NCBI GenBank assembly: GCA_000496475.1
Contig: AYMW01000003.1
Coordinates: forward strand, 314,003 to 378,002
Direction: 5' to 3'
Length of the DNA: 64,000 nucleotides
Source of the DNA: Betaproteobacteria bacterium MOLA814
Lineage (GTDB): Bacteria; Pseudomonadota; Gammaproteobacteria; Burkholderiales; Burkholderiaceae_C
The position numbers and the translations under genes were made by a program. Under the pieces are notes generated by a model. The model was not told the DNA's origin, made no database searches, and saw nothing but the letters and a program-made list of their open reading frames with translations. Shown piece by piece: positions 37,021-46,010 of this stretch (position 1 is its first letter; every line of letters starts with the position of its first letter).

Positions 37021-38256
37021 ATGAAACGTACCCTCATCGCCGGCTTGATCAGTGCCTCAATGGCAACTGGTGCCATGGCTGCCGAATCTGTTGAAGTTTT
37101 GCACTGGTGGACCGCAGGCGGAGAAGCCGCGGCTCTAGGCGTACTCAAGAAAGACTTGGAAAGCCAAGGCGTTTCTTGGAACGACATGCCCGTCGCCGGT
37201 GGCGGAGGCGAGGCAGCCATGACCGCTTTGCGCGCTCGTGTGACATCCAGCAACCCCCCTTCTGCGGTTCAAGCTTTGGGGTTTGACATCACCGACTGGG
37301 CCAAGCAAGGCGTCGTAGCTGACCTGAACACCCTGGCCAGCAAAGAAGGCTGGGATAAAGTGGTGCCAAAAGCATTGCAAAATTTCTCAAAATTCGAAGG
37401 CAAGTGGATTGCAGCTCCCGTGAACGTTCACTCCACCAACTGGGTGTGGGCGAACAAGGCCGTGCTTGAAAAAGCCGGTGTAACAACCATGCCTACGAGC
37501 TGGGATGGGTTCATTGCAGCTTTAGACAAGGTACAAAAAGCCGGTTTCATTGGCTTGGCACATGGCGGCCAAGCTTGGCAAGATGCCACCTTATTCGACG
37601 GCGTGGTGCTGGCAACTGGCGGTGTCGATTTTTACAACAAAGCGTTCGTTCAAAAAGACGAAGCTGCGTTGAAATCACCCACTATGAAAAAATCGTTTGA
37701 CCGCATGGCGCAGCTGCGCTCATACGTTGACAAAGACTTTTCAAACCGCGACTGGAACTTGGCATCAGCCATGGTCATTGAAGGCAAAGCAGGCTTTCAA
37801 ATCATGGGTGACTGGGCCAAGGGCGAATTCTTAAACGCCAAAAAAGTTCCTGGTAAAGACTTTATGTGCTTCCGCGTACCTGGTACGCAAGGTATGGTGT
37901 CGTTCAACTCTGACCAGTTCTTAATGTTCAAAGTAGGCGCTGCCTCACAGGGTGCACAAATGAAATTGGCCAAGGCCATCATGAACCCCAACTTCCAAAG
38001 CGCGTTCAACGTGGTCAAAGGCTCTGTACCAGCACGTACCGATGTGTCTAACGCTGCGTTCGACGACTGCGGCAAAAAAGGCATGGCTGACTTGGCTGAA
38101 GCGAACGCCAAGGGAACTTTAGTCGGTTCAATGGCACACGGCCACGCTGTGCCAGCATCTATCAAGAACGGCTTTTACGACGTGATTACCCAACACTTCA
38201 ACGGCACCATGACCAGTGCTGGTGCGACCATGGCCATGGCCGAGGCCGTTCAGTAA
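37021..38256 (+). CDS. Sugar ABC transporter, periplasmic binding protein
   Basis: Family 1 extracellular solute-binding protein, 411 residues, similar in pattern to the glucose/mannose-type binding proteins (GtsA-like). The signal peptide is [20 protein letters not shown]. The mature start [29 protein letters not shown] and the blocks [41 protein letters not shown] and [12 protein letters not shown]-type contacts are typical. The usual ligand of the nearest group is glucose or a related hexose; the linked genes here leave other sugars open. A LacI-type operator is just upstream. Confidence 0.9.
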   Translation: MKRTLIAGLISASMATGAMAAESVEVLHWWTAGGEAAALGVLKKDLESQGVSWNDMPVAGGGGEAAMTALRARVTSSNPPSAVQALGFDITDWAKQGVVADLNTLASKEGWDKVVPKALQNFSKFEGKWIAAPVNVHSTNWVWANKAVLEKAGVTTMPTSWDGFIAALDKVQKAGFIGLAHGGQAWQDATLFDGVVLATGGVDFYNKAFVQKDEAALKSPTMKKSFDRMAQLRSYVDKDFSNRDWNLASAMVIEGKAGFQIMGDWAKGEFLNAKKVPGKDFMCFRVPGTQGMVSFNSDQFLMFKVGAASQGAQMKLAKAIMNPNFQSAFNVVKGSVPARTDVSNAAFDDCGKKGMADLAEANAKGTLVGSMAHGHAVPASIKNGFYDVITQHFNGTMTSAGATMAMAEAVQ

Positions 38257-38288
38257 CATTGGTTTTTAAACACGTGGCTTGAACCACG

Positions 38289-38326
38289 GGGGTCGGCCTA
38301 GCTTGCCTAGTGCTGACCCCTTTTTT
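38289..38326 (+). terminator. Hairpin with T run between binding-protein and permease genes
   Basis: GGGGTC (38289-38294) pairs with GACCCC (38315-38320), extended inside by CTAG/CTAG pairing, and is followed by six T. Partial termination here would lower permease expression relative to the binding protein, a common arrangement. Confidence 0.8.
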
Positions 38327-38341
38327 ATTAGTACATCACCC

Positions 38342-39214
38342 ATGAAAAATCGCTGGCTACCCGCGCTTGTATTGAGTCCAAGCATCATCATGGTGGGCAT
38401 TTGTGTGTACGGCTTTATCGCCTTCACTTTCTACTTGTCGTTCACCGCCTCGACCATATTGCCAACCATGACGTTGGCAACAGAGAGCAATTACGAACGC
38501 TTGTTTTCGTTGAGAAACTTCTTTTTATCAGTTAAAAATTTGGGCGTATTTTCTGTACTGTATATCGTTATCAGCATGCTGTTGGGCATGTTTTTGGCCA
38601 TATTGATTGATCAACGTATCCGTGCAGAGTCCTTGTTTCGTTCTATATTTTTATACCCGATGGCGCTGTCGTTTATCGTCACGGGCACAGCATGGAAGTG
38701 GCTGCTAGACCCCAGCATTGGCTTCGAAAGAACCATGCGCTTAATGGGATTTGAAAACTTTGTCTTTGACTGGATTAAAGACGGAGAGATGGCCATTTAC
38801 ACCGTGGTTATTGCCGCTGTTTGGCAAACCTCAGGCTTTGTAATGGCCTTGTTTTTAGCCGGCTTGCGCGGCATAGACGGTGAGGTGCTCAATGCGGCGC
38901 GTGTAGACGGGGCTAAAAACTGGCGCATCTATTGGCGGGTGATTATTCCGCAACTAGGCCCCAGCTTTATTTCATCGTTTGTCATCTTGGCCCACATGGC
39001 GATCAAGAGCTACGACCTAGTGATTGCCCTAACAGGTGGTGGTCCGGGCAGAGCCACGTGGCTGCCCTCGGTGTTCATGTACCAATACACCTTTACACGT
39101 AACGAAATGGCAGTGGGTGCTGCCAGCGCAGTGGTCATGCTGATTGGTATAGCCATTGTGGTGATTCCCTACGTGCGCCGTGAAATGCGCCTGAATAAAG
39201 GGGTTCAACCATGA
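38342..39214 (+). CDS. Sugar ABC transporter permease 1
   Basis: MalF/UgpA-type inner-membrane permease of 290 residues. I use the ATG at 38342 (MKNRWLPALVLSPSIIMV), since the frame upstream covers the terminator hairpin. Hydrophobic segments include VGICVYGFIAFTFYLSF and SFIVTGTAWKWLLDPSIGF. The EAA loop that contacts the ATPase reads EVLNAARVDGAKNWRIYWRVIIPQLGP. Its stop overlaps the next gene by four bases. Confidence 0.93.
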   Translation: MKNRWLPALVLSPSIIMVGICVYGFIAFTFYLSFTASTILPTMTLATESNYERLFSLRNFFLSVKNLGVFSVLYIVISMLLGMFLAILIDQRIRAESLFRSIFLYPMALSFIVTGTAWKWLLDPSIGFERTMRLMGFENFVFDWIKDGEMAIYTVVIAAVWQTSGFVMALFLAGLRGIDGEVLNAARVDGAKNWRIYWRVIIPQLGPSFISSFVILAHMAIKSYDLVIALTGGGPGRATWLPSVFMYQYTFTRNEMAVGAASAVVMLIGIAIVVIPYVRREMRLNKGVQP

Positions 39215-40095
39215 GCACGACACCCGTTATGAGCCACAAGCCTCGCGGTATCAAATGGGATCGCGTGGCGCTGTACGCCGTGTTGCTGCTGCTGGCTTTT
39301 ATGTTTTTGATGCCCATCTACGTGATGTTGATCAACTCCATCAAGCCGCTTGCGGAAATCCGTGGTGGCAATTTGGTGTCATTTCCCTTAGAGCCCACCT
39401 TAGAACCTTGGTTACAAGCTTGGAGCTTGGCACAAATTGGTGTGGAGGCCACAGGCCTGAAACCTTATTTCGCCAATTCTTTTCTGATGGTCATTCCAGC
39501 TGTACTGATTTCCACGGCCTTGGGTGCCCTCAACGGCTATGTGCTGACACAGTTCAAAGTCAAAGGCGGCACGCTTATTTTTGGCCTGGTGTTGTTTTCA
39601 GTGTTTATTCCGTTCCAAATCGTGCTGATACCAATGGCACGGTTGTTGGGTGAGTTGGGTATTGCCGGCTCAGTCAAAGGCCTCATTTTGGTCCACACCA
39701 TTTACGGCATCGGGTTTGGCACATTGTTCTTTCGCAATTTCTATGCGGCCTTCCCCCAAGAGTTGGTCAAGTCAGCGCGCATGGATGGCGCAGGGTTCTT
39801 TGTGCTGTTTTGGCGCTTGATGCTGCCAGCGAGTTTGCCTATTGTTGTTGTCAACATCATTTGGCAATTCACCAACATTTGGAATGATTTTTTGTTTGGT
39901 GCCTCGTTCAGCGACTACACCTCTTACCCATTGACCGTGGCGCTTAACAACTTGGTTAGCAGCTCCACCGGCGTGAAGGAATACAACGTGCATTTTGCAG
40001 GCGCATTCATTGCCGCACTGCCCACGCTGGTTGTTTACATCGTTTCGGGCAAGTACTTTGTACGCGGCTTGATGGCTGGCTCGGTTAAAGGTTGA
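39211..40095 (+). CDS. Sugar ABC transporter permease 2
   Basis: MalG/UgpE-type permease, 294 residues, the partner of the previous gene. Transmembrane stretches include VALYAVLLLLAFMFLMPIYVMLI and VIPAVLISTALGALNGYVL. The EAA motif is ELVKSARMDGAGFFVLFWRLMLPASLPI. Start and previous stop share ATGA. Confidence 0.93.
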   Translation: MSTTPVMSHKPRGIKWDRVALYAVLLLLAFMFLMPIYVMLINSIKPLAEIRGGNLVSFPLEPTLEPWLQAWSLAQIGVEATGLKPYFANSFLMVIPAVLISTALGALNGYVLTQFKVKGGTLIFGLVLFSVFIPFQIVLIPMARLLGELGIAGSVKGLILVHTIYGIGFGTLFFRNFYAAFPQELVKSARMDGAGFFVLFWRLMLPASLPIVVVNIIWQFTNIWNDFLFGASFSDYTSYPLTVALNNLVSSSTGVKEYNVHFAGAFIAALPTLVVYIVSGKYFVRGLMAGSVKG

Positions 40096-40128
40096 GCGTT
40101 TCAGACAAACGCAATTAAAGAAATACAC

Positions 40129-41193
40129 ATGGCAACACTACATATCAACGGCGTATCCAAAAGCTTTGGCGATGTCAAAATTCTTCATGACATCAGCCTC
40201 GACCTTGCAGATGGCGAATTTTTAGTACTGGTCGGCCCGTCGGGCTGTGGCAAGAGCACACTCATGAACGTGGTGGCTGGGTTGGAAGAGCCGACCACTG
40301 GGCAGGTGACCTTGGCTGGCAGGGATATTACCCACTTGCCACCAGACGAGCGTGATGTGGCCATGGTATTTCAAAGCTATGCGCTGTACCCCAACATGAC
40401 AGTGGGGCAAAACATTGCGTTCCCACTGGAAATGCGTAAGGTGCCAAAAGCACAGCGCACAGAGGCAGTCAACCATGTTGCCGCGATGCTGCAAATTGAC
40501 CACTTGCTGGACCGCAAGCCCAAGGCATTGTCGGGGGGCCAGCGCCAACGCGTTGCCATTGGTCGCGCTTTGGCGCGCCAACCCTCATTGTTTTTGTTTG
40601 ACGAGCCACTGTCCAACCTAGACGCAAAGTTGCGTGTAGACATGCGCGCTGAACTTAAAAAACTACACATGCGCCACGGTGTTACCACCATCTACGTGAC
40701 CCATGATCAAGTTGAAGCCATGACTTTGGGGACCCGCATTGCGGTCCTTAAAGGCGGACTCATTCAACAACTCGCCACCCCTATGGAGTTGTACGAACGC
40801 CCTGCCAACTTGTTTGTAGCCGAGTTCATTGGTTCACCCAGTATCAACACAGCCAAGGCAACAGTCAGCGACAGCGGCGAAGTCATGTTGGGTGATGCTG
40901 CAGTGGGTGTCAAGCTGGATGCATCCTTGGCCCATACCGACGTGATATTTGGTATTCGTCCAGAAGACTTACGCGTTAGTCCACTCGATACCCCAGGGGC
41001 TATACACGCGACAGTGGCGTTGTTAGAACCTACCGGCGCAGAAAGCTATGTGCTGATCGATACCGCCTACGGTGAATTCACCTTGCGTATGCCCGGACCT
41101 GGAGAGTTTGTTGTAGGCCAGCAACTGGCTGTCAGTTTTGACGCGGCAAAAGTACATGTGTTTGATGCCACAACCGAACTTCGCCTAGGCTAA
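40129..41193 (+). CDS. Sugar ABC transporter ATP-binding protein (MalK/UgpC family)
   Basis: Cytoplasmic ATPase of 354 residues powering the preceding permeases. Walker A GPSGCGKST, Q-loop MVFQSYALYPNMTV, signature LSGGQRQRVAIGRALARQP, Walker B LFLFDEPLSNLDAKLR and the switch His in IYVTHDQVEAMT are all intact. A C-terminal OB/TOBE domain (FGIRPEDLRVS and AESYVLIDTAYGEFTLRMPG) marks the MalK/UgpC group, which may serve more than one transporter. Confidence 0.95.
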   Translation: MATLHINGVSKSFGDVKILHDISLDLADGEFLVLVGPSGCGKSTLMNVVAGLEEPTTGQVTLAGRDITHLPPDERDVAMVFQSYALYPNMTVGQNIAFPLEMRKVPKAQRTEAVNHVAAMLQIDHLLDRKPKALSGGQRQRVAIGRALARQPSLFLFDEPLSNLDAKLRVDMRAELKKLHMRHGVTTIYVTHDQVEAMTLGTRIAVLKGGLIQQLATPMELYERPANLFVAEFIGSPSINTAKATVSDSGEVMLGDAAVGVKLDASLAHTDVIFGIRPEDLRVSPLDTPGAIHATVALLEPTGAESYVLIDTAYGEFTLRMPGPGEFVVGQQLAVSFDAAKVHVFDATTELRLG

Positions 41194-41234
41194 CTGCAGC
41201 CATGACAAGTCAGACCCACACCAGATAACACGTC

Positions 41235-41546
41235 ATGATTGAACACTGCGTTTTTATAAGATTTCAAGACGACGTGGTACCTGAGAAATGCTTGCAGCTG
41301 GTGCAAGCATTTGAAGATTTGCAAGGCCAGATGGATGGCCTAGTCAGCATCAGCGCTGGGCACAACACACCATTTGAAGCCAAGAGCCACGGCTTTGAGT
41401 ATGGCTTCATTGCACGCTTCACAAGCAACAAGGCGCTGCTCGCCTATCAAGCCGACCCTCGCCACCAAGTTTTAGGCGCCGCCCTTGTAGCCCATGCACA
41501 AGGCGGCCTTGACGGTATTTTTGTTTTCGATCTAGCCCACAGCTAA
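41235..41546 (+). CDS. Dabb-domain protein (stress-responsive A/B barrel)
   Basis: Small protein of 103 residues of the Dabb ferredoxin-like fold: MIEHCVFIRFQDDV at the start, FEYGFIARFTSNKALLAYQADPRHQVLGAALVAHAQG in the middle and the IFVFDLA strand at the end. These dimeric proteins often sit in catabolic clusters and some are enzymes acting on small carbonyl compounds. Its role here is unknown; position between a sugar ATPase and an aldose epimerase suggests sugar metabolism. Confidence 0.83.
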   Translation: MIEHCVFIRFQDDVVPEKCLQLVQAFEDLQGQMDGLVSISAGHNTPFEAKSHGFEYGFIARFTSNKALLAYQADPRHQVLGAALVAHAQGGLDGIFVFDLAHS

Positions 41547-41553
41547 CAGCGCA

Positions 41554-42561
41554 ATGGCTGCGGCATGTGCATCATCGGTGGTAGACCCTTTACACCCCCC
41601 GTCTGGCGTATACCTCATTCGCAGTGATGATTTTGCTGCGTGGATCTATCCCTTGGGTGCACGTCTGATGCAAGTCTGGTGGCTGGCAGCCCCGGGTGGA
41701 CCTCGCCCACTGACTGTAGGCTTTGACCAAGCTAGCAGCTACCAGCAAGACACCATGTCGATGGGGGCCGTATGCGGACGCTACGGCAACCGCATTGCTG
41801 GTGCGCAACTTATTCATGGCGACCAGCACTTTGCGCTCAACGCCAACCACCCACTAGGCCACTGTTTACATGGCGGACAGTACGGCTTTGGACAGCGCAT
41901 GTGGGAGGTACGCTCGCATCATGGTCACACCATCGTCTTGGACTTGTTATCGTCTGACCTTGACCAAGGCTTTCCTGGCAACTGCACAACGACCATCCAA
42001 TTTGAGTGGCTCGCCAGCAGCTTGCAATGGACGGCCAATGCACACGTGGATAAGCCCTGCCCTATCAATCTCATCCCACACCCCTACTGGAACTTAGATG
42101 CCAGCCCCACTATTGAGCAACACACGCTTGTTGTGAATGGCAGCTTCTACTTACCGCTGGACACGCTTGAATTACCCATGCCTTTGACACATGTACAAGG
42201 GACGGCATTCGATTACCGCCAACCCAAACGCATTGTCCACGCTGACATTGCGGCCCTAGACGCGGCCATACGCATAGACCCGTCAACAGACAAACACCAC
42301 CATGGCTTGCACCACGCTGCCACAGCCAGCGTGCCAGGCCTGGCACTTGCCGTGCACACCGACCAGCCCTTCGTGCACCTGTACGGCGGATCTGGCTTGC
42401 AACCCAGTGAGCAGCACCTAGGTGTGGCGCACACCAGCGGCGCAGGTTTGTGTGTAGAAACCGAAAGCTGGCCCAACGGCCCGGCCCTGGGCACAGTTAT
42501 GTGGCACGACGCTGACACACCCTACCGCCACACAGCCACGTGGACGTTCACTGCCGACTAA
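41554..42561 (+). CDS. Aldose 1-epimerase family protein
   Basis: GalM-like mutarotase of 335 residues. Conserved pieces include CGRYGNRIAGAQLIHGDQHFALNANHPLGHCLHGG (with the NR and first His), INLIPHPYWNLDA (normally NLTNHxYFNL, with the catalytic His), GLCVETESWPNGP (catalytic Glu) and DTPYRHTATWTF. It interconverts anomers of an aldose, presumably the imported sugar. It begins 7 bases after the Dabb stop. No signal peptide is seen, so it is cytoplasmic. Confidence 0.88.
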   Translation: MAAACASSVVDPLHPPSGVYLIRSDDFAAWIYPLGARLMQVWWLAAPGGPRPLTVGFDQASSYQQDTMSMGAVCGRYGNRIAGAQLIHGDQHFALNANHPLGHCLHGGQYGFGQRMWEVRSHHGHTIVLDLLSSDLDQGFPGNCTTTIQFEWLASSLQWTANAHVDKPCPINLIPHPYWNLDASPTIEQHTLVVNGSFYLPLDTLELPMPLTHVQGTAFDYRQPKRIVHADIAALDAAIRIDPSTDKHHHGLHHAATASVPGLALAVHTDQPFVHLYGGSGLQPSEQHLGVAHTSGAGLCVETESWPNGPALGTVMWHDADTPYRHTATWTFTAD

Positions 42562-42612
42562 GCCATGCAGGGTTTTGAAGTCCACCTGCCGCCTACATTG
42601 ACAGGACCGAAC

Positions 42613-43863
42613 TCAGTCTATATAGCCCATTTGCTGGCGGCCTAAAGCCGTTAGAAGCGCTGGCATAGCCCGACCGGCAAAGTCTAATTCGTAGTGCTCT
42701 GGCGCAAAGTCAGGTGACGATTCACCGCGTTCGAATGCAGCGCGTTGCGTGGCCAAAAAACTTTCATTTTTGGCACAACGGGGTGCTGCACCTGTGTAGA
42801 TGACGTTGCTGTAACCCGTGCCATTGTGTTTGTCTTCAACGCCATGAATCACATCAGGGTGCCACCATACGGTGTCTCCCGCTTCGACTTGTGGAATTGG
42901 GCCGTACGCCTGCATGAGCAATGCATGGTGCTGCGCATTGACCATCAGTGCCCGTCCCGCTTGTGCACCGCACAAGTCATCGTCGGCAATGTCATCTTGC
43001 AAGGCGCGCAATAGCATCCAAGGCATGGCATCGGCAATCGGTATGAGGTTTAAGGTGCCGTCGCCTGGGCCTTGCCGTGTCAACGCAGTCCAGCCTTGAT
43101 ACGTTCTAAACATTTGACATACCGCTGGTGACGGTATCTCTTTGGTCTGGGTTCGGTGCGCCGCTGCAAAGGCTTGGTAAGCGTTTATGTCGCCCCCGTA
43201 CACATGGCGGTACACCGCTTGGTAACCCGGATCAATCCAGCGTTCGATTGAGCCGCCATCCACGTGCGCAGACAAACCCAATGTGTCGTCACCAGGCTCA
43301 CGTTGTCGCACACGGTCTGCATAAATACACTCTTGATCGGGATCAAACACAGGTTGGTCATCGCCTTGGGCACAGTCCCACAAGCGGTTTAACCATTGTC
43401 GGGCCCGGGCCAACGCTTGTGACTGCCTAACTTGCACTTGAGCAGGCGACCAGTACACGCTGTAAATTTGCGGCTTTGAACTAGACAAGGCGCTGAAATA
43501 TTGATCAATACCGCGCTTGCTGTCAGCCTTGCCAAGGTAGTCCAAATCTATCAGATAGGTGGCAATACTGGCATTCCATTGGTCGATCTGCACGCTGTTA
43601 AATACGCCCTTAATGACGACACAGCCCCGTTGGCGAATGAGCGCCTTGGTCTCATCACTGACGCTGTCGAGTTCAGCGGCATTGACAGTTGGCACTGGGC
43701 TATCGCCGCGCGCACGAATCGCTTGCACCTCCGCCACAGAGGCCTCGAGACGGCGCGTCAAGAGCGCAAAGCGCTCCTTAAGGTCGGGCATATTGGCGCG
43801 TAACAGTCGTTTGGTCTCGCGAATTTGATCGCGGTACGCGGCATTGGTATCAACTGTAGTCAT
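42613..43863 (-). CDS. DUF1479 family protein, putative Fe(II)/2-oxoglutarate oxygenase-like (YbiU group)
   Basis: A 416-residue member of DUF1479, as in E. coli YbiU, whose reaction is not known to me. The fold is related to non-heme iron 2-oxoglutarate oxygenases. Candidate metal ligands are the HVD of LGLSAHVDGGSIERW and the His of VWWHPDVIHGVEDKHNGTGYSNVIYTGAAP. The N-terminus is a long helical stretch (RDQIRETKRLLRANMPDLKERFALLTRRL). It overlaps the 3' end of lacI by 14 bases, so it is regulated with lacI and very likely part of the sugar programme. Confidence 0.84.
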   Translation of the reverse strand: MTTVDTNAAYRDQIRETKRLLRANMPDLKERFALLTRRLEASVAEVQAIRARGDSPVPTVNAAELDSVSDETKALIRQRGCVVIKGVFNSVQIDQWNASIATYLIDLDYLGKADSKRGIDQYFSALSSSKPQIYSVYWSPAQVQVRQSQALARARQWLNRLWDCAQGDDQPVFDPDQECIYADRVRQREPGDDTLGLSAHVDGGSIERWIDPGYQAVYRHVYGGDINAYQAFAAAHRTQTKEIPSPAVCQMFRTYQGWTALTRQGPGDGTLNLIPIADAMPWMLLRALQDDIADDDLCGAQAGRALMVNAQHHALLMQAYGPIPQVEAGDTVWWHPDVIHGVEDKHNGTGYSNVIYTGAAPRCAKNESFLATQRAAFERGESSPDFAPEHYELDFAGRAMPALLTALGRQQMGYID

Positions 43864-44887
43864 AGATTTCTTTAATCAAAGGTGGCGCAAATAAATAGGT
43901 GCTGGGCGAGGCGTGATGAGTCGGGTCCAGTTGATGCAACAGTCGCTGGGCTATGGTTCGCCCTGTCATTTCAATATCCTCAAAACAACCTAACAAAGGT
44001 TGTCGTAAATACATGGGTGTGGAAGTGCTGTATTTGGTCACCACATCCAACTCGCGACCCAACATCAAACCAGCATCACCAAGACCGCCCATGAGCGCCA
44101 TCAGTGGAGACTCGCGCGTCACCACCAAACCGTCGTACTGTTTGGCTTTTTTAGTGGCCCACGTGTAGATGTGCTCAGAACTGCCATCCATGTCGAGGTT
44201 GGCGGCTGTGACGCCCTCGACCTTGGCTTGCTCGCAGGCCTGCATAAAGCCTTCTAGCAGATGCATGCGAAACGTACCGCCCTCACGGGGCAGCAAAATG
44301 GCTAATTTTTTGCGTCCACGTGCCACCAATGCCTCCACGCTGGCTTGGGCATATTGTTCGTTGGCAAAATCAACAAATGAATGGGCATGACCGAACGGGT
44401 CGCGCGCCAACCCATCGTCTAGCAGGCGTGTGCGACCATGGGTACAAAACGCAAAGTTGCGCTCCATCAGATATCGCACGCGCGTGTCTTGTGGCGTGGT
44501 GTGCGTGATCACCATGGCGTCGGCCAGCCCCCTGTCGACCACGTAGCGCAGCGTTTCTAAACGGTCACCTTCTACGGACTCTGGCAGCACAATCATGTGG
44601 TAGTCGGTGTCACGCAGCGCATCGCTAACGCCCAACAGCAAATCTTTAAAAGCGGGTTGGTTGGCATCCCACCGGTTCATTAAAAATGCCACCACACAGG
44701 TTTTACCAGTTTTGAGGCGAACCGCTGCCCGGTCACGCACGTAGTTGAGCTGCTTGGCAACCAGCAACACTTTGTCGCGGGTTGGGGCGAGCACACTCGG
44801 CGCGCCAGCCAGCGCGCGCGACACAGTCGCCAATGACAAGCCTGTTATCTTGGCTATGGTGCTGATGGTTGGTTTTTTATCGCTCAT
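43850..44887 (-). CDS. LacI family transcriptional regulator
   Basis: Repressor of 345 residues with an N-terminal LacI helix-turn-helix (TISTIAKITGLSLATVSRALAGAPSVLAPTRDKVLLVAKQLNYVRDRAA) and a periplasmic-binding-protein-like effector domain (KTCVVAFLMNRWDANQPAFKDLLLGVSDALR and beyond). It is divergent from the anhydrofructose-reductase-like gene. Two matching operators lie in the 133 bases between them, and another copy precedes the ABC transporter, so autoregulation and control of both units are expected. The effector is unknown. Confidence 0.93.
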   Translation of the reverse strand: MSDKKPTISTIAKITGLSLATVSRALAGAPSVLAPTRDKVLLVAKQLNYVRDRAAVRLKTGKTCVVAFLMNRWDANQPAFKDLLLGVSDALRDTDYHMIVLPESVEGDRLETLRYVVDRGLADAMVITHTTPQDTRVRYLMERNFAFCTHGRTRLLDDGLARDPFGHAHSFVDFANEQYAQASVEALVARGRKKLAILLPREGGTFRMHLLEGFMQACEQAKVEGVTAANLDMDGSSEHIYTWATKKAKQYDGLVVTRESPLMALMGGLGDAGLMLGRELDVVTKYSTSTPMYLRQPLLGCFEDIEMTGRTIAQRLLHQLDPTHHASPSTYLFAPPLIKEIYDYS

Positions 44888-44907
44888 TGTGGTCTCCGGG
44901 AGCCATT

Positions 44908-44923
44908 ATGTAAACGTTTTCAT
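44908..44923. promoter_or_regulatory. LacI-family operator next to lacI
   Basis: ATGTAAACGTTTTCAT, 21 bases before the lacI start. It differs in one base from the two other full copies and is centred 55 bases from the next copy, a spacing that would allow cooperative binding. Confidence 0.75.
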
Positions 44924-44962
44924 ACCGCGTCAATATGGGAAAACCCCGACCATACACACCCT

Positions 44963-44978
44963 ATGTAAACGTTATCAT
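44963..44978. promoter_or_regulatory. LacI-family operator before the reductase gene
   Basis: ATGTAAACGTTATCAT, identical over 16 bases to the site at 36945-36960 and 43 bases before the reductase start. Confidence 0.76.
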
Positions 44979-45020
44979 TCACCTAATTTTTACCACTTAC
45001 ACACGCTAAGAGAGACCGCT

Positions 45021-46010
45021 ATGAAATGGGCATTAATAGGAGCCAGCACCATCGCTGGACAGTGGATGGTCGACGCCATTCGCAGTGCAGGTGACGATGT
45101 CGTGGCTGTGGTGTCAGGCAGCACGCAACGCGCACAAGCATTTGCCCATACGCACCAGATCGAACATGCAGTGAGCCATGAACATGCGCTGGACGCTTTG
45201 GGTATTGACGCGGTGTATGTGTCCAACACAAACGACAAACACGAAGCCAGTGTGCTTCGCGCAGCAACTGCTGGCCAGCATGTGTTGTGCGAAAAGCCGT
45301 TGGCCGTCGATCTGGCTGCGGCCAAGCGCATGGTTCAAGCGTGTGAACAAGCAGGTGTGGTGATGGCTACCAACCACCACCTGCGCCACAACGCTGCGCA
45401 CCGTGCCATGCGGGCGCACATCGCCAGCCAACAACTGGGTGTTGTGAGCTCGGTGCGTTTGAGCCACTCGGTGTACTTGCCCAAGCACATACAAGGCTGG
45501 CGCTTAAGTGACAAAGGCGCAGGCGGCGGCGTGGTGCTAGACATTGCCGTGCACAACGCCGACTCGTTGGCGTTTTTGCTGGGCGAGTATCCGACGCATG
45601 TGTGCGCCATGACCAGCAACACGGGCATGGCCCAAGGCATGGAGGACAACGCCATGTCAGTGTGGCGCTACGCCAGCGGCATAACTGCGTTTACCCACCA
45701 AGGCTTTAACACACCATTTGCCGAAACCCACATACAGGTCCATGGCGACCAAGCCAGCTTGCACGGTACGGGCATACTCACCCAAGCACCAGGTGGCACA
45801 TTGCAATTAACGGATGCCAGCGGCACACGAGACATCGCGTTGGACAGCGACAACTTGTACGAGCGCGTGGTGCGCAACATGCAAGCAGCCATTCGTGGTG
45901 AGTTGCATGCCAACGCCGATGGTGCTGCAGGTTTGCAATCACTAGCCGTTGCCCACGCTGTGCTAGCCAGCGCCACCAGCGGACACACCGAGGCTGTGAC
46001 TTACCCGTGA
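45021..46010 (+). CDS. 1,5-anhydro-D-fructose reductase-like Gfo/Idh/MocA oxidoreductase
   Basis: NAD(P)-dependent oxidoreductase of 329 residues, starting at the ATG at 45021. The Rossmann start MKWALIGASTIAGQWMVDAIR, the EKPLAVDLAAAKRMVQACEQAGVVMATNHHLRHNAAHRAMR block, YLPKHIQGWRL and GGGVVLDIAVHNADSLAFLL closely recall the Sinorhizobium 1,5-anhydro-D-fructose reductase, which makes 1,5-anhydromannitol. That resemblance is from memory and by eye. Its stop overlaps the next gene (GTGA). The gene heads a three-gene unit under the LacI operators. Confidence 0.82.
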   Translation: MKWALIGASTIAGQWMVDAIRSAGDDVVAVVSGSTQRAQAFAHTHQIEHAVSHEHALDALGIDAVYVSNTNDKHEASVLRAATAGQHVLCEKPLAVDLAAAKRMVQACEQAGVVMATNHHLRHNAAHRAMRAHIASQQLGVVSSVRLSHSVYLPKHIQGWRLSDKGAGGGVVLDIAVHNADSLAFLLGEYPTHVCAMTSNTGMAQGMEDNAMSVWRYASGITAFTHQGFNTPFAETHIQVHGDQASLHGTGILTQAPGGTLQLTDASGTRDIALDSDNLYERVVRNMQAAIRGELHANADGAAGLQSLAVAHAVLASATSGHTEAVTYP

